A model generated the notes under the pieces. It was not told where the DNA came from. It did no database searches and saw nothing but the letters and a program-made list of their open reading frames with translations. Of a stretch of DNA of 64,000 bases, positions 1 through 7,626 are shown piece after piece. The DNA comes from Oscillospiraceae bacterium (GTDB taxonomy: Bacteria > Bacillota > Clostridia > Oscillospirales > Oscillospiraceae): the NCBI GenBank assembly GCA_015068455.1, contig SVKO01000003.1:248001-312000 (forward strand), written 5' to 3'. Position 1 is the first letter of the stretch. Each line of letters opens with the position of its first letter. The position numbers and the translations under genes are program-made.

Positions 1-354
1 GAAAATCAGCTCGCCCATATCCAGCACCAGCAGCCGGGGCGTCTGGGTTTCCAGGGCGGCGACGGTCTGATAATAGGTCTGGGGTATGACTTGGGCAGAG
101 GAGCAGAAGACGCAGGAGGTATAGCCGTGGTTTTCATACAGCTCCATCGGATAGATGCCGCACATCATGTGGCTGGAGCCGACAAATACGATATCCAGAG
201 AATTGTCCGGCTCATCATAGTAAGGGCGGATGAGCTCGGCGTTCGTCTTGTCGCGGAAAACGCCGGTGCACCAGGCAAAGAGCGCGGCGGCCAGAGCCAG
301 GAAGACCAGTGCGCCGAAAAGCCGGGCGAGGATCGGACGATTTTTCTTTTCCAT
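1..354 (-). CDS. SGNH/DltD-like membrane-anchored protein, 3' end outside window
   Basis: The first 118 residues are visible and the frame runs off the window edge. It opens with ATG at 352-354, a short basic stretch (MEKKNRP), one hydrophobic segment at about residues 9-30 that should anchor it in the membrane, and then the block IVFVGSSHMMCGIYP, which fits the GDS-like first motif of SGNH hydrolases with a candidate nucleophilic Ser. A later segment, RLLVLDMGE, matches a Rossmann-like strand. It is the last visible gene of the FkbH-ACP-MBOAT cassette, 12 bp after the MBOAT stop. DltD and AlgJ/AlgX-type partners of MBOAT acyltransferases have this layout, so an extracellular acyl-transfer or acyl-esterase partner is inferred. 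The substrate is unknown. Confidence 0.7.
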   Translation of the reverse strand, partial: MEKKNRPILARLFGALVFLALAAALFAWCTGVFRDKTNAELIRPYYDEPDNSLDIVFVGSSHMMCGIYPMELYENHGYTSCVFCSSAQVIPQTYYQTVAALETQTPRLLVLDMGELIF

Positions 355-366
355 ATCGTCGTCCCT

Positions 367-1959
367 TTAAAATCCGAAGTAGATGAACGACGCCGCGTCG
401 TAGCCGGGGCCATAGACGCCGTAGATCAGCACGGCGAACAGGCCGGCCAGCCAGATCAGCCAGCGCAGCCACAGGCCCTGGGCGCGCAGATGATCGCGGA
501 TCACCAGCTTTTTGCTGCGGCAGATGTCGACAAAAATCAGGATCGCAAGACCAAGGAAGGCCACGTTCCAGTCCTTTGCAGACAAGCCGAGGGCGGTGAG
601 ATCCAGCGTCAGGAGTTTGGATGCGCCGGCGTCGGTAAACATTTGCGTCAGGATGTCCCGGGCGTGGTGCAGGGAGTCGGCACGGAAGAATACATAGCCC
701 ACGCAGACGGTAAAGAAGGTTTTCAGAATCTGTGCCAGCCGGTAGCTGGGCCGATCCCGATCCAGACCGGTTTTGGAAACGATCCTGTCAAACAGGGGAG
801 AGAGCAGGGTGGACAGGGAGATCAGCAGGCCGTAATACAGGCCCCAGGCAATATAGGTCGTCTTGGCGCCGTGCCACAGGCCCGTCAGTCCCCACACCGC
901 GAACAGGGCGAAGACCGTCATCAGGCGGTCCGCAGCCTTGGCGGTGGGACGGCCCTTGGTGCGCCTGCGGATGGAGGAAAACCATCCGCTGCGCATGATG
1001 GGATAATAGACATAGTCCCGGAACCAGCTTCCCAGGGTGATGTGCCACCGGCGCCAGAATTCCGGCACCGAGGAAGAAAGGTACGGGGAGTCAAAGTTCT
1101 CTGCAATGGGGATGCCCAGCACCTCCGCCGCGCCGCAGGCGATGTCCATATAACCCTGAAAATCGGCGTAGATCTGGAAGGCGTAAAGGATCACGACGAT
1201 CCAGAGCTGGGCGCCGTTGTAGTCCGCGCTGTTGCCGAAGACGGCGCTGACCACGGTGTTCAGCCGGTCGGCGATCACAAGCTTTTCAAAAAAGCCCCAC
1301 AGCATCCGCTGGGCGCCGCGGGTCATCCGATCATAGCTGAAGCTGTTTCCGGCGTACAGGCGCGGCGCCAGGTCGTTGTAGCGGTTGATGGGCCCCTGCA
1401 GTACGCAGGGAAAGAAGCTCAGGAACAAAAGGAGCTTCAGAGGGTTGCGCTGGGCCTCGCACACGCCGCGGTATACGTCCGTCAGATAGCCGATGCTCTG
1501 GAAGGTATAGAAGGAGATGCCCAGGGGCAGGGCAAAGGACAGATGCAGGGGCGTGAGGGCGACGCCGAATTTTCCCAGAAAGACGCTCAGCAGGTTGCTG
1601 CCGAAATTCAGATATTTGATCACCGCCAGGATGCCCAGATTGACGCACACGCACAGCGCAAGAACAGCCCGGTTCTTGCGCTGCGTTTTTTGTTTGGCGA
1701 GCTTTCTGGCGTCCTTGTCCGGCTTGGTTTCTTTCAGCCAGCGATCCGTTTTTTCGGTTTGCCGCGCGATCAGCACGCCGGCGAGATAGATGCTGGCTGC
1801 GGTAAACAGCAGATAGAATACATACCGGAAACCTGCGCAGATGTAAAAATACATGCTGCACGCCAGCAGCGCCATCCACCGGAAGCGCGCCGGCAGCAGA
1901 AAATAGAGCGCCGCGGTGACGGCAAAGAAAGCCAGAAAGGCGAAGGATGTGAAAATCAT
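367..1959 (-). CDS. MBOAT family membrane O-acyltransferase
   Basis: A 530-residue polytopic membrane protein of the DltB/AlgI type, which moves an acyl group across the membrane to an extracellular acceptor. It begins MIFTSFAFLAFF and has many hydrophobic segments. The family motif FWRRWHITLGSWFRDY is present, followed by GLTGLWHGAK, whose His363 is the expected catalytic histidine. Length is normal for the family (about 450-530). Its ATG overlaps the stop codon of the acyl carrier protein gene by 4 bp, so the two should be translationally coupled. With FkbH-like protein, ACP and SGNH protein it forms a surface-polymer acylation unit. The acyl donor (probably ACP-bound) and the acceptor polymer are inferred, not seen. 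Confidence 0.92.
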   Translation of the reverse strand: MIFTSFAFLAFFAVTAALYFLLPARFRWMALLACSMYFYICAGFRYVFYLLFTAASIYLAGVLIARQTEKTDRWLKETKPDKDARKLAKQKTQRKNRAVLALCVCVNLGILAVIKYLNFGSNLLSVFLGKFGVALTPLHLSFALPLGISFYTFQSIGYLTDVYRGVCEAQRNPLKLLLFLSFFPCVLQGPINRYNDLAPRLYAGNSFSYDRMTRGAQRMLWGFFEKLVIADRLNTVVSAVFGNSADYNGAQLWIVVILYAFQIYADFQGYMDIACGAAEVLGIPIAENFDSPYLSSSVPEFWRRWHITLGSWFRDYVYYPIMRSGWFSSIRRRTKGRPTAKAADRLMTVFALFAVWGLTGLWHGAKTTYIAWGLYYGLLISLSTLLSPLFDRIVSKTGLDRDRPSYRLAQILKTFFTVCVGYVFFRADSLHHARDILTQMFTDAGASKLLTLDLTALGLSAKDWNVAFLGLAILIFVDICRSKKLVIRDHLRAQGLWLRWLIWLAGLFAVLIYGVYGPGYDAASFIYFGF

Positions 1960-2195
1960 ACGTTCTCTTCGATCAGATCGACCATCTCACCCACATTTTT
2001 CATGCCGATGACGTCCTTCATGGAGAAGCGCATGTCGAACCGGTTCTCCACCTCGGAGATCATCGTGATGTGCATGAGCGAATCCCAACCGTCCACATCC
2101 TGCGCGGTGGTCTCATCGGTCAGGGTCGGGACGCCTTCCCCAAACAGCCCTTCAAAGATTTCCTGCAGGGCGCTGAAGATTTCTTCTCTTTCCAT
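1956..2195 (-). CDS. acyl carrier protein (dedicated, cassette-linked)
   Basis: A 79-residue acidic acyl carrier protein. The motif GWDSLMHI gives Ser39 as the expected 4'-phosphopantetheine attachment site, and the flanking helices look normal. The ATG is preceded on the minus strand by a purine-rich site and lies 2 bp after the FkbH-like stop; its own stop overlaps the MBOAT start. This placement, away from any fatty-acid synthesis genes, indicates a carrier dedicated to the MBOAT system, like DltC in D-alanylation or the ACPs loaded by FkbH proteins. Confidence in the family is high; what it carries is inferred. Confidence 0.93.
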   Translation of the reverse strand: MEREEIFSALQEIFEGLFGEGVPTLTDETTAQDVDGWDSLMHITMISEVENRFDMRFSMKDVIGMKNVGEMVDLIEENV

Positions 2196-2197
2196 TG

Positions 2198-3934
2198 TCA
2201 GTCCTCCATTTTGATCCGGGTCTTGTTTTCGCGGAAGCTGCGGGTGTCGCAGACAAATTGTCCGTCGCCCAGGGCGGTGAAGCCCAGGGTCTCATAAATA
2301 TCCTTGACCATGGCGTTCTTCGCCGTGGGCAGATATTCGGCGCGAATGGTCGTGAAACCCTGTTCGGCAGCGGTTTTAACCAGGGTGTTGATGATAAATT
2401 CCTCCATACCCCGTTTAAGCACCCGGCAGCTCATGAGCCAGGTATCCACGAACAGGGTCCGGTCGTCCTGCTTCCTGCCAATGACGACGCTGATGAGGCC
2501 GTAGTCGCCGAATTTGTCCTTCAGCGTAAAGTAAAGGGTCAGGGCGTCGGGGTCCTCGGCCGCCGCGCGGATCTCGTCCTCGGTGTAGCGCACCGTGCGC
2601 AGGTTGAACTGATTGGAGCGCTGGGTGAGCTGGGCGATGCGCGGATAGTGGAAGGAATCGAAGGGCTTGGCCTGGGCGGTCATGTCCAGGCTTTGCAGAT
2701 AATCGTCGAAGGAACCCGCCTGGCGCTGGGCCTGGACGCGGCCCACCTCCTGCTGATACTGGGCGGTGCGCGACGCGTCCGCCTCGGAGTAGGAGGCGGT
2801 CTCGAACAGATTCTGTTCCCGGAGATATTTCACGTATTCCGCCGGATCGTCGGGCAGCTCCGGCACCGTGATCCCCGGCACCAGGGAGCGCACCAGCTCC
2901 CGCTCGAAGGGGTTGTCGTCAATGAATACGAAGCTGTCCATGCCCAGGTTCAGGGTGTCGCGGATCATGCGGATATTGCCGGCCTTGTCCTCCCAGTTTG
3001 CCACAAAGATGGAGAAATCCTCCATCCGCAGCACCATCTCCGGGTGCTTCTCAAAGGGCTCCCTGGCGGTGGACTCGGTATTTTTCGAGCAGACAGCCAG
3101 CAGCACGCCGCGCTTTTTCAGCTCCTTGAGCCAGGCCTGGAACTCCGTGAAGGCGTGGCCCAGGCCAAGCTCGCCGATCTGGATGCCCGCCAGGCCGTCG
3201 TCGCCGATGACGCCGCCCCAGAGGGTGTTGTCCAGATCCAGCACGGCGACTTTCTTGATCTCGCCGCGGACGGCATGGATGACGTCCAGCACCTCTTTGG
3301 CCACCAGGGGCAGACAGTTGGTGTGGATCGGCAGCTTGCCGACATAATAGATCTTGCTGTTGAAGAACTGATCCCTGCCCACGCGGCTCTGCAGCGCGCA
3401 CAGGTCGATCAGAAACACGCCGGGATGGGCCATGGCCAGATCGCACAGCCGGAGATTCAGCAGCCGGAGCTGATAGAGGAAGGAGCTGCGCACCTTGAGG
3501 GCGAAATTGCCGAACACGCGATCGTCCAGCTCGGGATAGTTGCACTGCAGCAGCTTTGCCCCGGGCAGGCGGTCATGGAAGGCGTTCCAGTAGAGCTCGA
3601 TCTCCGCCAGCTTTTGCTCGGCGAATTGCTCCCGCTGCTCGCAGGCGCAGTAGTCCGCCCATAGGCGTTCCACACTGAATACCAGCAATAAAAAAGCGGG
3701 GTCGAAGCCGTAAAGCTCAGAGTCCGGATCCGTCAGCTGGGCGCGGACCTGGTCATAGTCGGCGTCGAAAACCTGCATTGGGAAGTCTGTATAAACGCCG
3801 TAGCCCCGCAGGGCGGCGGCAATGTGCTGGGTTGCGCAGTCTCCGGCAACTGCGAGACGAACGCCGCCCTCCACGGGGGTGCGGGCGAGCTGATTCAGCT
3901 TGGCAAAGCCGGGCAAAGCGCCGGACCGATCCAT
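2198..3934 (-). CDS. FkbH-like HAD-IIIC family protein with C-terminal GNAT-like domain
   Basis: A 578-residue three-part protein. Residues 1 to about 225 match the N-terminal region of FkbH-like proteins. The HAD core follows, with motif I DLDNTLWGG (Asp233 and Asp235), the AVCSKN motif II, and the FIDDNPFERE acidic motif. The C-terminal part (about 410-578) is GNAT-like, with GLISVVIG and MSCRVLKRGME. Well-studied FkbH proteins take 1,3-bisphosphoglycerate, remove phosphate and load a glyceryl unit onto an ACP. The ACP gene starts 2 bp downstream, so acyl-ACP loading is the natural role. It is first in the cassette, behind its own promoter. Whether glycerate is really the substrate cannot be read from sequence. 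Confidence 0.88.
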   Translation of the reverse strand: MDRSGALPGFAKLNQLARTPVEGGVRLAVAGDCATQHIAAALRGYGVYTDFPMQVFDADYDQVRAQLTDPDSELYGFDPAFLLLVFSVERLWADYCACEQREQFAEQKLAEIELYWNAFHDRLPGAKLLQCNYPELDDRVFGNFALKVRSSFLYQLRLLNLRLCDLAMAHPGVFLIDLCALQSRVGRDQFFNSKIYYVGKLPIHTNCLPLVAKEVLDVIHAVRGEIKKVAVLDLDNTLWGGVIGDDGLAGIQIGELGLGHAFTEFQAWLKELKKRGVLLAVCSKNTESTAREPFEKHPEMVLRMEDFSIFVANWEDKAGNIRMIRDTLNLGMDSFVFIDDNPFERELVRSLVPGITVPELPDDPAEYVKYLREQNLFETASYSEADASRTAQYQQEVGRVQAQRQAGSFDDYLQSLDMTAQAKPFDSFHYPRIAQLTQRSNQFNLRTVRYTEDEIRAAAEDPDALTLYFTLKDKFGDYGLISVVIGRKQDDRTLFVDTWLMSCRVLKRGMEEFIINTLVKTAAEQGFTTIRAEYLPTAKNAMVKDIYETLGFTALGDGQFVCDTRSFRENKTRIKMED

Positions 3935-3998
3935 AGACGATCACCTGCTTTTCAGAGATTTTTTATGCTCGGACGGGGACGCCGCCCCATCCGGGCAT

Positions 3999-4027
3999 AT
4001 TCTATCATAGTGGAAGTAAAAATGCAA
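3999..4027 (-). promoter_or_regulatory. predicted sigma-A promoter of the FkbH-ACP-MBOAT cassette
   Basis: On the minus strand TTGCAT is followed after 17 bp by TAGAAT, about 65 bp upstream of the FkbH-like start. No other gene lies between. Confidence 0.65.
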
Positions 4028-4054
4028 TGGGCGCAAGTGCCTGGCCGCTTCCGC

Positions 4055-4540
4055 TCACAGCCGATATTCCATGAAGATGGTTTCGGGGATCAGACAGTCG
4101 TAATAGGCGGGGATTTCATAAAAGCCGATGCGGCGATAGAGCTCCAGGGCGGTCTTGAGCGGGGGAAGCGTATCCAGCCGCACGTATTGGTAGCCCTCCT
4201 GCTTCGCGTCGGACAGGATCCGGCGGGTCAGATACTCGCCGCGCTTTTTGCCCCGGTATTCCGGGCGGATATACAGCCGCTTGAGCTCGGCGCAGGTCTC
4301 GTCCAGGGGCTTCATGCCCACGCAGCCGGCCAGCTCGCCGTTCAGATAGAGCAGATAGAACCTGCCCCGGGGCGGGCCGTATTTATCCTCCAGATGGGCG
4401 ATCTCGTCGTCGTAGTTCTGCTGATCGAGGGATTTGCCGAAGCTCGGATCTGCTGCGAGCAGCATTTGTTCGTATTCCTGATAGAGGGGCCGGAGCTCCT
4501 CCGGGCGGTCAAAAGCGCTCACCAGTTCCCAGACAGTCAT
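4055..4540 (-). CDS. GNAT family N-acetyltransferase
   Basis: A 161-residue acetyltransferase of the GNAT fold. The start was placed at ATG 4538-4540 because a GGGGAGG ribosome site lies about 8 bp upstream; a longer open frame exists but its extra residues come from promoter-like sequence. The core GNAT pattern is clear: AGCVGMKPL strand, then ELKRLYIRPEYRGKKRGEYL, which includes the acetyl-CoA pyrophosphate-binding loop, then TALELYRRIGFYE near the end. It stands alone between the cassette promoter and a terminator. The substrate is unknown; small-molecule or peptide amine acetylation are both possible. Confidence 0.88.
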   Translation of the reverse strand: MTVWELVSAFDRPEELRPLYQEYEQMLLAADPSFGKSLDQQNYDDEIAHLEDKYGPPRGRFYLLYLNGELAGCVGMKPLDETCAELKRLYIRPEYRGKKRGEYLTRRILSDAKQEGYQYVRLDTLPPLKTALELYRRIGFYEIPAYYDCLIPETIFMEYRL

Positions 4541-4605
4541 CTGCGTCGCCTCCCCATATGTTTTATAGCTCCAGTATAGCCCGAACCGTTCGGGAAAGCA
4601 AGGAA

Positions 4606-4642
4606 AACAAAACAACACCCGGACCTGCGTCCGGGTGTTGTT
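4606..4642 (-). terminator. Rho-independent terminator after dCMP deaminase gene
   Basis: A perfect 14-bp stem (4611-4624 with 4629-4642), loop CTGC, is followed on the minus strand by TTTGTTTTCC. It begins 10 bp after the dCMP deaminase stop. Confidence 0.85.
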
Positions 4643-4652
4643 GATATCGGAT

Positions 4653-5144
4653 TTACTGATCCACCGTGGGCTCCAGGACGGAGTCGTCGTTGAAGACCCA
4701 GTCCTGCACGTTGATGATGTCGTACTTGTCCTTGGTATTGCGGATGACGATCTTGCTCAGGCCGGCATTGATAATGAGCCTCCGGCACTGGGGGCAGGGA
4801 GCTACGTGGTCCAGGTATTCGCCGGTGCGGGCGTTGCGGCCCACAAGATAGATCGTGCCGCCGATGCACTCGCTGCGGGAGGCGGAGATGATGGCGTTGG
4901 CCTCGGCGTGGACGCTGCGGCAGAGCTCATAGCGCTCGCCCTGGGGGATGTTCATCTTTTCGCGGATGCAGTAGCCCAGGTCGATGCAGTTGCTGCGGCC
5001 GCGGGGAGCGCCGTTGTAGCCGGTGGAGACGATCTCGTCGTTGCGGACGATCAGCGCCCCGTACTGGGAGCACAGGCAGGTGGAGCGTTCCAGCACGGTC
5101 TGAGCGATGTCCAGATAATAGTTTTCCTTATCGATACGGCTCAT
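4653..5144 (-). CDS. dCMP deaminase family protein (ComEB-like)
   Basis: A 163-residue zinc-dependent deaminase that would convert dCMP to dUMP, feeding thymidylate synthesis. The active site is complete: HAEANAI (His ligand and catalytic Glu) and APCPQC (two Cys ligands). A glycine-rich GYNGAPRG segment, typical of dCMP deaminases, lies upstream. The ATG at 5142-5144 was chosen because GGAGGG stands 8-9 bp before it; a longer frame to 5366 is open but has no ribosome site. A strong promoter lies 30 bp upstream and a terminator closes the unit, so it is monocistronic. Confidence 0.92.
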   Translation of the reverse strand: MSRIDKENYYLDIAQTVLERSTCLCSQYGALIVRNDEIVSTGYNGAPRGRSNCIDLGYCIREKMNIPQGERYELCRSVHAEANAIISASRSECIGGTIYLVGRNARTGEYLDHVAPCPQCRRLIINAGLSKIVIRNTKDKYDIINVQDWVFNDDSVLEPTVDQ

Positions 5145-5175
5145 CTGTGATCCCTCCGTCATCGTTTCTGGCTCT

Positions 5176-5203
5176 ATTATACAACCTTTTTTTGTTAATG
5201 CAA
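5176..5203 (-). promoter_or_regulatory. predicted sigma-A promoter of the dCMP deaminase gene
   Basis: Minus strand: TTGCAT, 16-bp spacer, TATAAT. The stretch between this and the cytidine deaminase stop (5204-5382) holds no gene that I can support. Confidence 0.7.
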
Positions 5204-5359
5204 GAGGAAAATGGAAAAACACGCCTCTGAAACGCGAAAAAAGCGCGTTTTTTCGGGATCTTGCTCCTCTGGACCGGTCAAAACCCGCCATTTTTCGACT
5301 TGCCTGCTCCCCACGGTGGAAAACCGGGCGGCGGAATATGCATTTTCGGGTGAATTTTT

Positions 5360-5389
5360 TTGACAAATGGATCGCATTGTCCCTATAAA
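5360..5389 (+). promoter_or_regulatory. promoter-like sequence pointing antisense into cdd
   Basis: Plus strand: TTGACA (5360-5365), 18-bp spacer, TATAAA (5384-5389). It overlaps the stop codon of the minus-strand cytidine deaminase gene and no plus-strand gene follows. It may be fortuitous or may drive an antisense RNA. Confidence 0.35.
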
Positions 5390-5799
5390 AGCTGCTCCTC
5401 GGCGCGGAAGCTGGCGGGCAGTAAACGGGAGAGCCGCAGCATGCGGTACGTCCCGTTTCCGCCGCTCATGTAGACCGGAAAGTCATCGGCGCAGAACTCC
5501 CGCAGCACCTGGCGGCACACGCCGCAGGGCGGGCACTCGCGCTCCACGGGGCTTCCCGCGGGGCCGCCGGCCACCGCCAGGGCGGCAAAATCCCGGCGGC
5601 CTTCACTGACGGCCTTGAAGATCGCGGTGCGCTCGGCGCAGACCGAGGGGCCGAAGGCGGCGTTCTCAATATTGCAGCCGGTGAACACCGTGCCGTCGGC
5701 GCACAGCAGGGCCGCGCCCACGGCGAAGCGGGAATAGGGGCAGTAGGATCGCTCCCGGGCCTGTTCGGCCAGGGCGACGAGCTCCTTCGGTTTGATCAT
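5383..5799 (-). CDS. cdd: cytidine deaminase
   Basis: A 138-residue cytidine deaminase, which converts cytidine and deoxycytidine to uridine and deoxyuridine in pyrimidine salvage. Family hallmarks are intact: CPYSRFAVGAAL near the N-terminus, the catalytic CAERTA block (Cys ligand and Glu), and PPCGVCRQ with the other two zinc ligands. The start ATG lies 1 bp from the deoB stop, with GGAG about 10 bp upstream, so it is co-transcribed with phosphopentomutase. Together the pair breaks down nucleosides to base and ribose phosphate. A nucleoside-type ABC transporter is encoded divergently 1.8 kb away. Confidence 0.96.
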   Translation of the reverse strand: MIKPKELVALAEQARERSYCPYSRFAVGAALLCADGTVFTGCNIENAAFGPSVCAERTAIFKAVSEGRRDFAALAVAGGPAGSPVERECPPCGVCRQVLREFCADDFPVYMSGGNGTYRMLRLSRLLPASFRAEEQLL

Positions 5800-5800
5800 G

Positions 5801-6979
5801 TCAGGTCTCCTTTTTCAAAAGGCGGGGCGCAAAGCTCTGCCCGTCGCAGGGGAAATCGATCCCCAGCAGCCCGGCAACCGTGGCGGCCAGGTCGGCAAAA
5901 CAGGCCCGGGTGCCGAGATTGCCGGTGCGCAGGTCCTTGCCGTAAACCAGCAGAGGCACGTATTCCCGGGTATGGTCGGTGGTGGCGGTGTAGGACGGAT
6001 CGCAGCCGTGGTCGGCGGTGAGGATCAGCGCGTCCCCGGGACCCAGCTTCGGCAGGAAGCTGCCCAGCCAGCGGTCGAATTCCGTCAGGGCGCGGGCGTA
6101 GCCGGGAATGTCCCGGCGGTGGCCGTAGAGCATGTCGAAATCCACCAGATTCACGAAGCACAGGCCGCGGAAGTCTTTTTCGCAGTATTCGTCGGTTTTC
6201 TCCATGCCTTCGGCGTTGGAATGGGTGAGAACGTACTCCGTAAGCCCCCGCCCGGCGAAGATATCGCGGATCTTGCCCACGCCGATGGAATCGAGCCCGG
6301 CGGCCTTGACCGCGTCGGGCAGAGTGGGGCGGGGCGGCTCCAGGGAGAAGTCCCGGCGGTTGGCGGTGCGGGTATAATTGCCGTTGCCCGAGCCGACGAA
6401 GGGGCGGGCGATCACCCGGCCCACGCCGTGGGGGCCCCGGAGAATTTCCCGGGCGATGCGGCAGTATTCATACAGCTGCTCCGGCGGGACCACGTCCTCG
6501 TGGGCGGCGATCTGGAAAACGGAATCGGCGGAGGTATAGACGATCAGATCCCCGGTGGCCACATGTTCGTCGCCGAAGACGTTGATGACCTCGGTGCCGG
6601 ACCAGGGGGCGTTGGCCAGCACGCCCCGGCCGGTTTTTTCCCGGAAGGGCGCGAGGATCTCTTCCGGGAAGCCCTGGGGATAGAGGGGGAAGGGCTGCGG
6701 CGAGACGAGCCCCGCCAGTTCCCAGTGGCCGGTGGTGGTATCCTTGCCGCGGGAGGCCTCCGCCATGCGCCCGTAGGCGGCAGCGGCCCGGCGGGGCTTT
6801 GGCAGGCAGTTCACGCCGTCGATCCGGCCCAGACCCAGGCTGATGAGATTGGGGATATGGAGCTCCGGCGAGCCGGCGCAGGCCCGCAGGGTGCTGGCGC
6901 CGGCGTCTCCGAAGGCGTCGGCGTCCGGCAGGGCGCCCACGCCGAAGGAGTCTAATACAATCAAAAAAATACGCTTCAT
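5801..6979 (-). CDS. deoB: phosphopentomutase
   Basis: A 392-residue member of the alkaline-phosphatase superfamily that interconverts (deoxy)ribose 1-phosphate and (deoxy)ribose 5-phosphate. The N-terminal metal site DSFGVGALPDA and the phospho-acceptor segment GKDTTTGHWEL are both present, as is the C-terminal metal-binding TADHGCDPSY. Length is standard. It sits directly upstream of cdd in a two-gene salvage operon. The gene upstream, desulfoferrodoxin, is 56 bp away on the same strand and may be co-transcribed. Confidence 0.97.
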   Translation of the reverse strand: MKRIFLIVLDSFGVGALPDADAFGDAGASTLRACAGSPELHIPNLISLGLGRIDGVNCLPKPRRAAAAYGRMAEASRGKDTTTGHWELAGLVSPQPFPLYPQGFPEEILAPFREKTGRGVLANAPWSGTEVINVFGDEHVATGDLIVYTSADSVFQIAAHEDVVPPEQLYEYCRIAREILRGPHGVGRVIARPFVGSGNGNYTRTANRRDFSLEPPRPTLPDAVKAAGLDSIGVGKIRDIFAGRGLTEYVLTHSNAEGMEKTDEYCEKDFRGLCFVNLVDFDMLYGHRRDIPGYARALTEFDRWLGSFLPKLGPGDALILTADHGCDPSYTATTDHTREYVPLLVYGKDLRTGNLGTRACFADLAATVAGLLGIDFPCDGQSFAPRLLKKET

Positions 6980-7035
6980 AATGACCTCGAAAAGAATTCT
7001 CAGCCTGCCCGGCGGCGCCGGGCAGGCCTTTGCGT

Positions 7036-7410
7036 TCAGCCCTTCCAGAGAGAGTGGAGGTTGCAGTAGGCGAATACGGCCTCGACCTTCTCGCCCTCAC
7101 ACAGGGCGAAGCAGGCCTTCGGGGGATCGCCTGGCTTCAGGATCTTGCGCTGGTTGCCGGCGCTGGTCTGCAGGGAGATCCATTCGATGTAGTGTGCCTC
7201 CGACATGGGATGCTCCACTGCGCCGACGGTAACAGTGACGATATTGTTTTCGACGGAATAGACGGGCACATGCTTTTCATAGGCGCCGTCGCTGGTGCCG
7301 GGGACGATCCTGGTCATGGGCTTGCCGCAGCACATGACAGGGACGCCGGAATCGCGCACCTTGGCAATGATGTTGCCGCAGATCTCGCAGATATAAAACA
7401 TTTGTTCCAT
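7036..7410 (-). CDS. dfx: desulfoferrodoxin (superoxide reductase)
   Basis: A 124-residue two-domain superoxide reductase, which reduces superoxide without making oxygen, typical of anaerobes. The N-terminal desulforedoxin-type iron centre is seen as CEIC with a later CC pair. The catalytic centre II ligands are EKHVP (with the functional Glu-Lys), HPMSEAHYIEWI (two His) and YCNLHSLW (Cys and His). The ATG is preceded by AAAGGAGG. A promoter lies about 50 bp upstream. It is the first gene before deoB-cdd, though functional linkage with them is not implied. Confidence 0.95.
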   Translation of the reverse strand: MEQMFYICEICGNIIAKVRDSGVPVMCCGKPMTRIVPGTSDGAYEKHVPVYSVENNIVTVTVGAVEHPMSEAHYIEWISLQTSAGNQRKILKPGDPPKACFALCEGEKVEAVFAYCNLHSLWKG

Positions 7411-7457
7411 AAACGGACCTCCTTTGGTTGTTTTCGGCAGCTCTGACTGCCGCCTTC

Positions 7458-7486
7458 ATTATACCGCAAAAAAACCGCCGGGACAA
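7458..7486 (-). promoter_or_regulatory. predicted promoter of desulfoferrodoxin gene
   Basis: Minus strand: TTGTCC, 17-bp spacer, TATAAT. A dyad GCCGGG-N6-CCCGGC (7477-7494) overlaps the -35 region and could be an operator. On the plus strand, 7543-7571 holds only a weak promoter candidate (TTTACA-N17-TACTCT) for the ABC transporter operon. Confidence 0.6.
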
Positions 7487-7626
7487 CACCCGGCAAGAAA
7501 AATAGTTTTGTCGTTTTTTGCCGGGGAAGGCCGGAAAAATCGTTTACAATCTGCCGAAAATATGATACTCTTAAAAGGTAGTGGCCGGACGCGGAACGCG
7601 TCCGAAGAGAGAAAGGACGGATCTGT

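Noticed and set aside
91..2214. A 707-codon plus-strand frame over the MBOAT-ACP genes
   Set aside because: MBOAT and ACP are certain on the other strand; this translation has no family features.
7490..7626. A purine-type riboswitch before the nucleoside transporter
   Set aside because: No conserved purine-aptamer core or paired P1 was found; the gap only holds a weak promoter.
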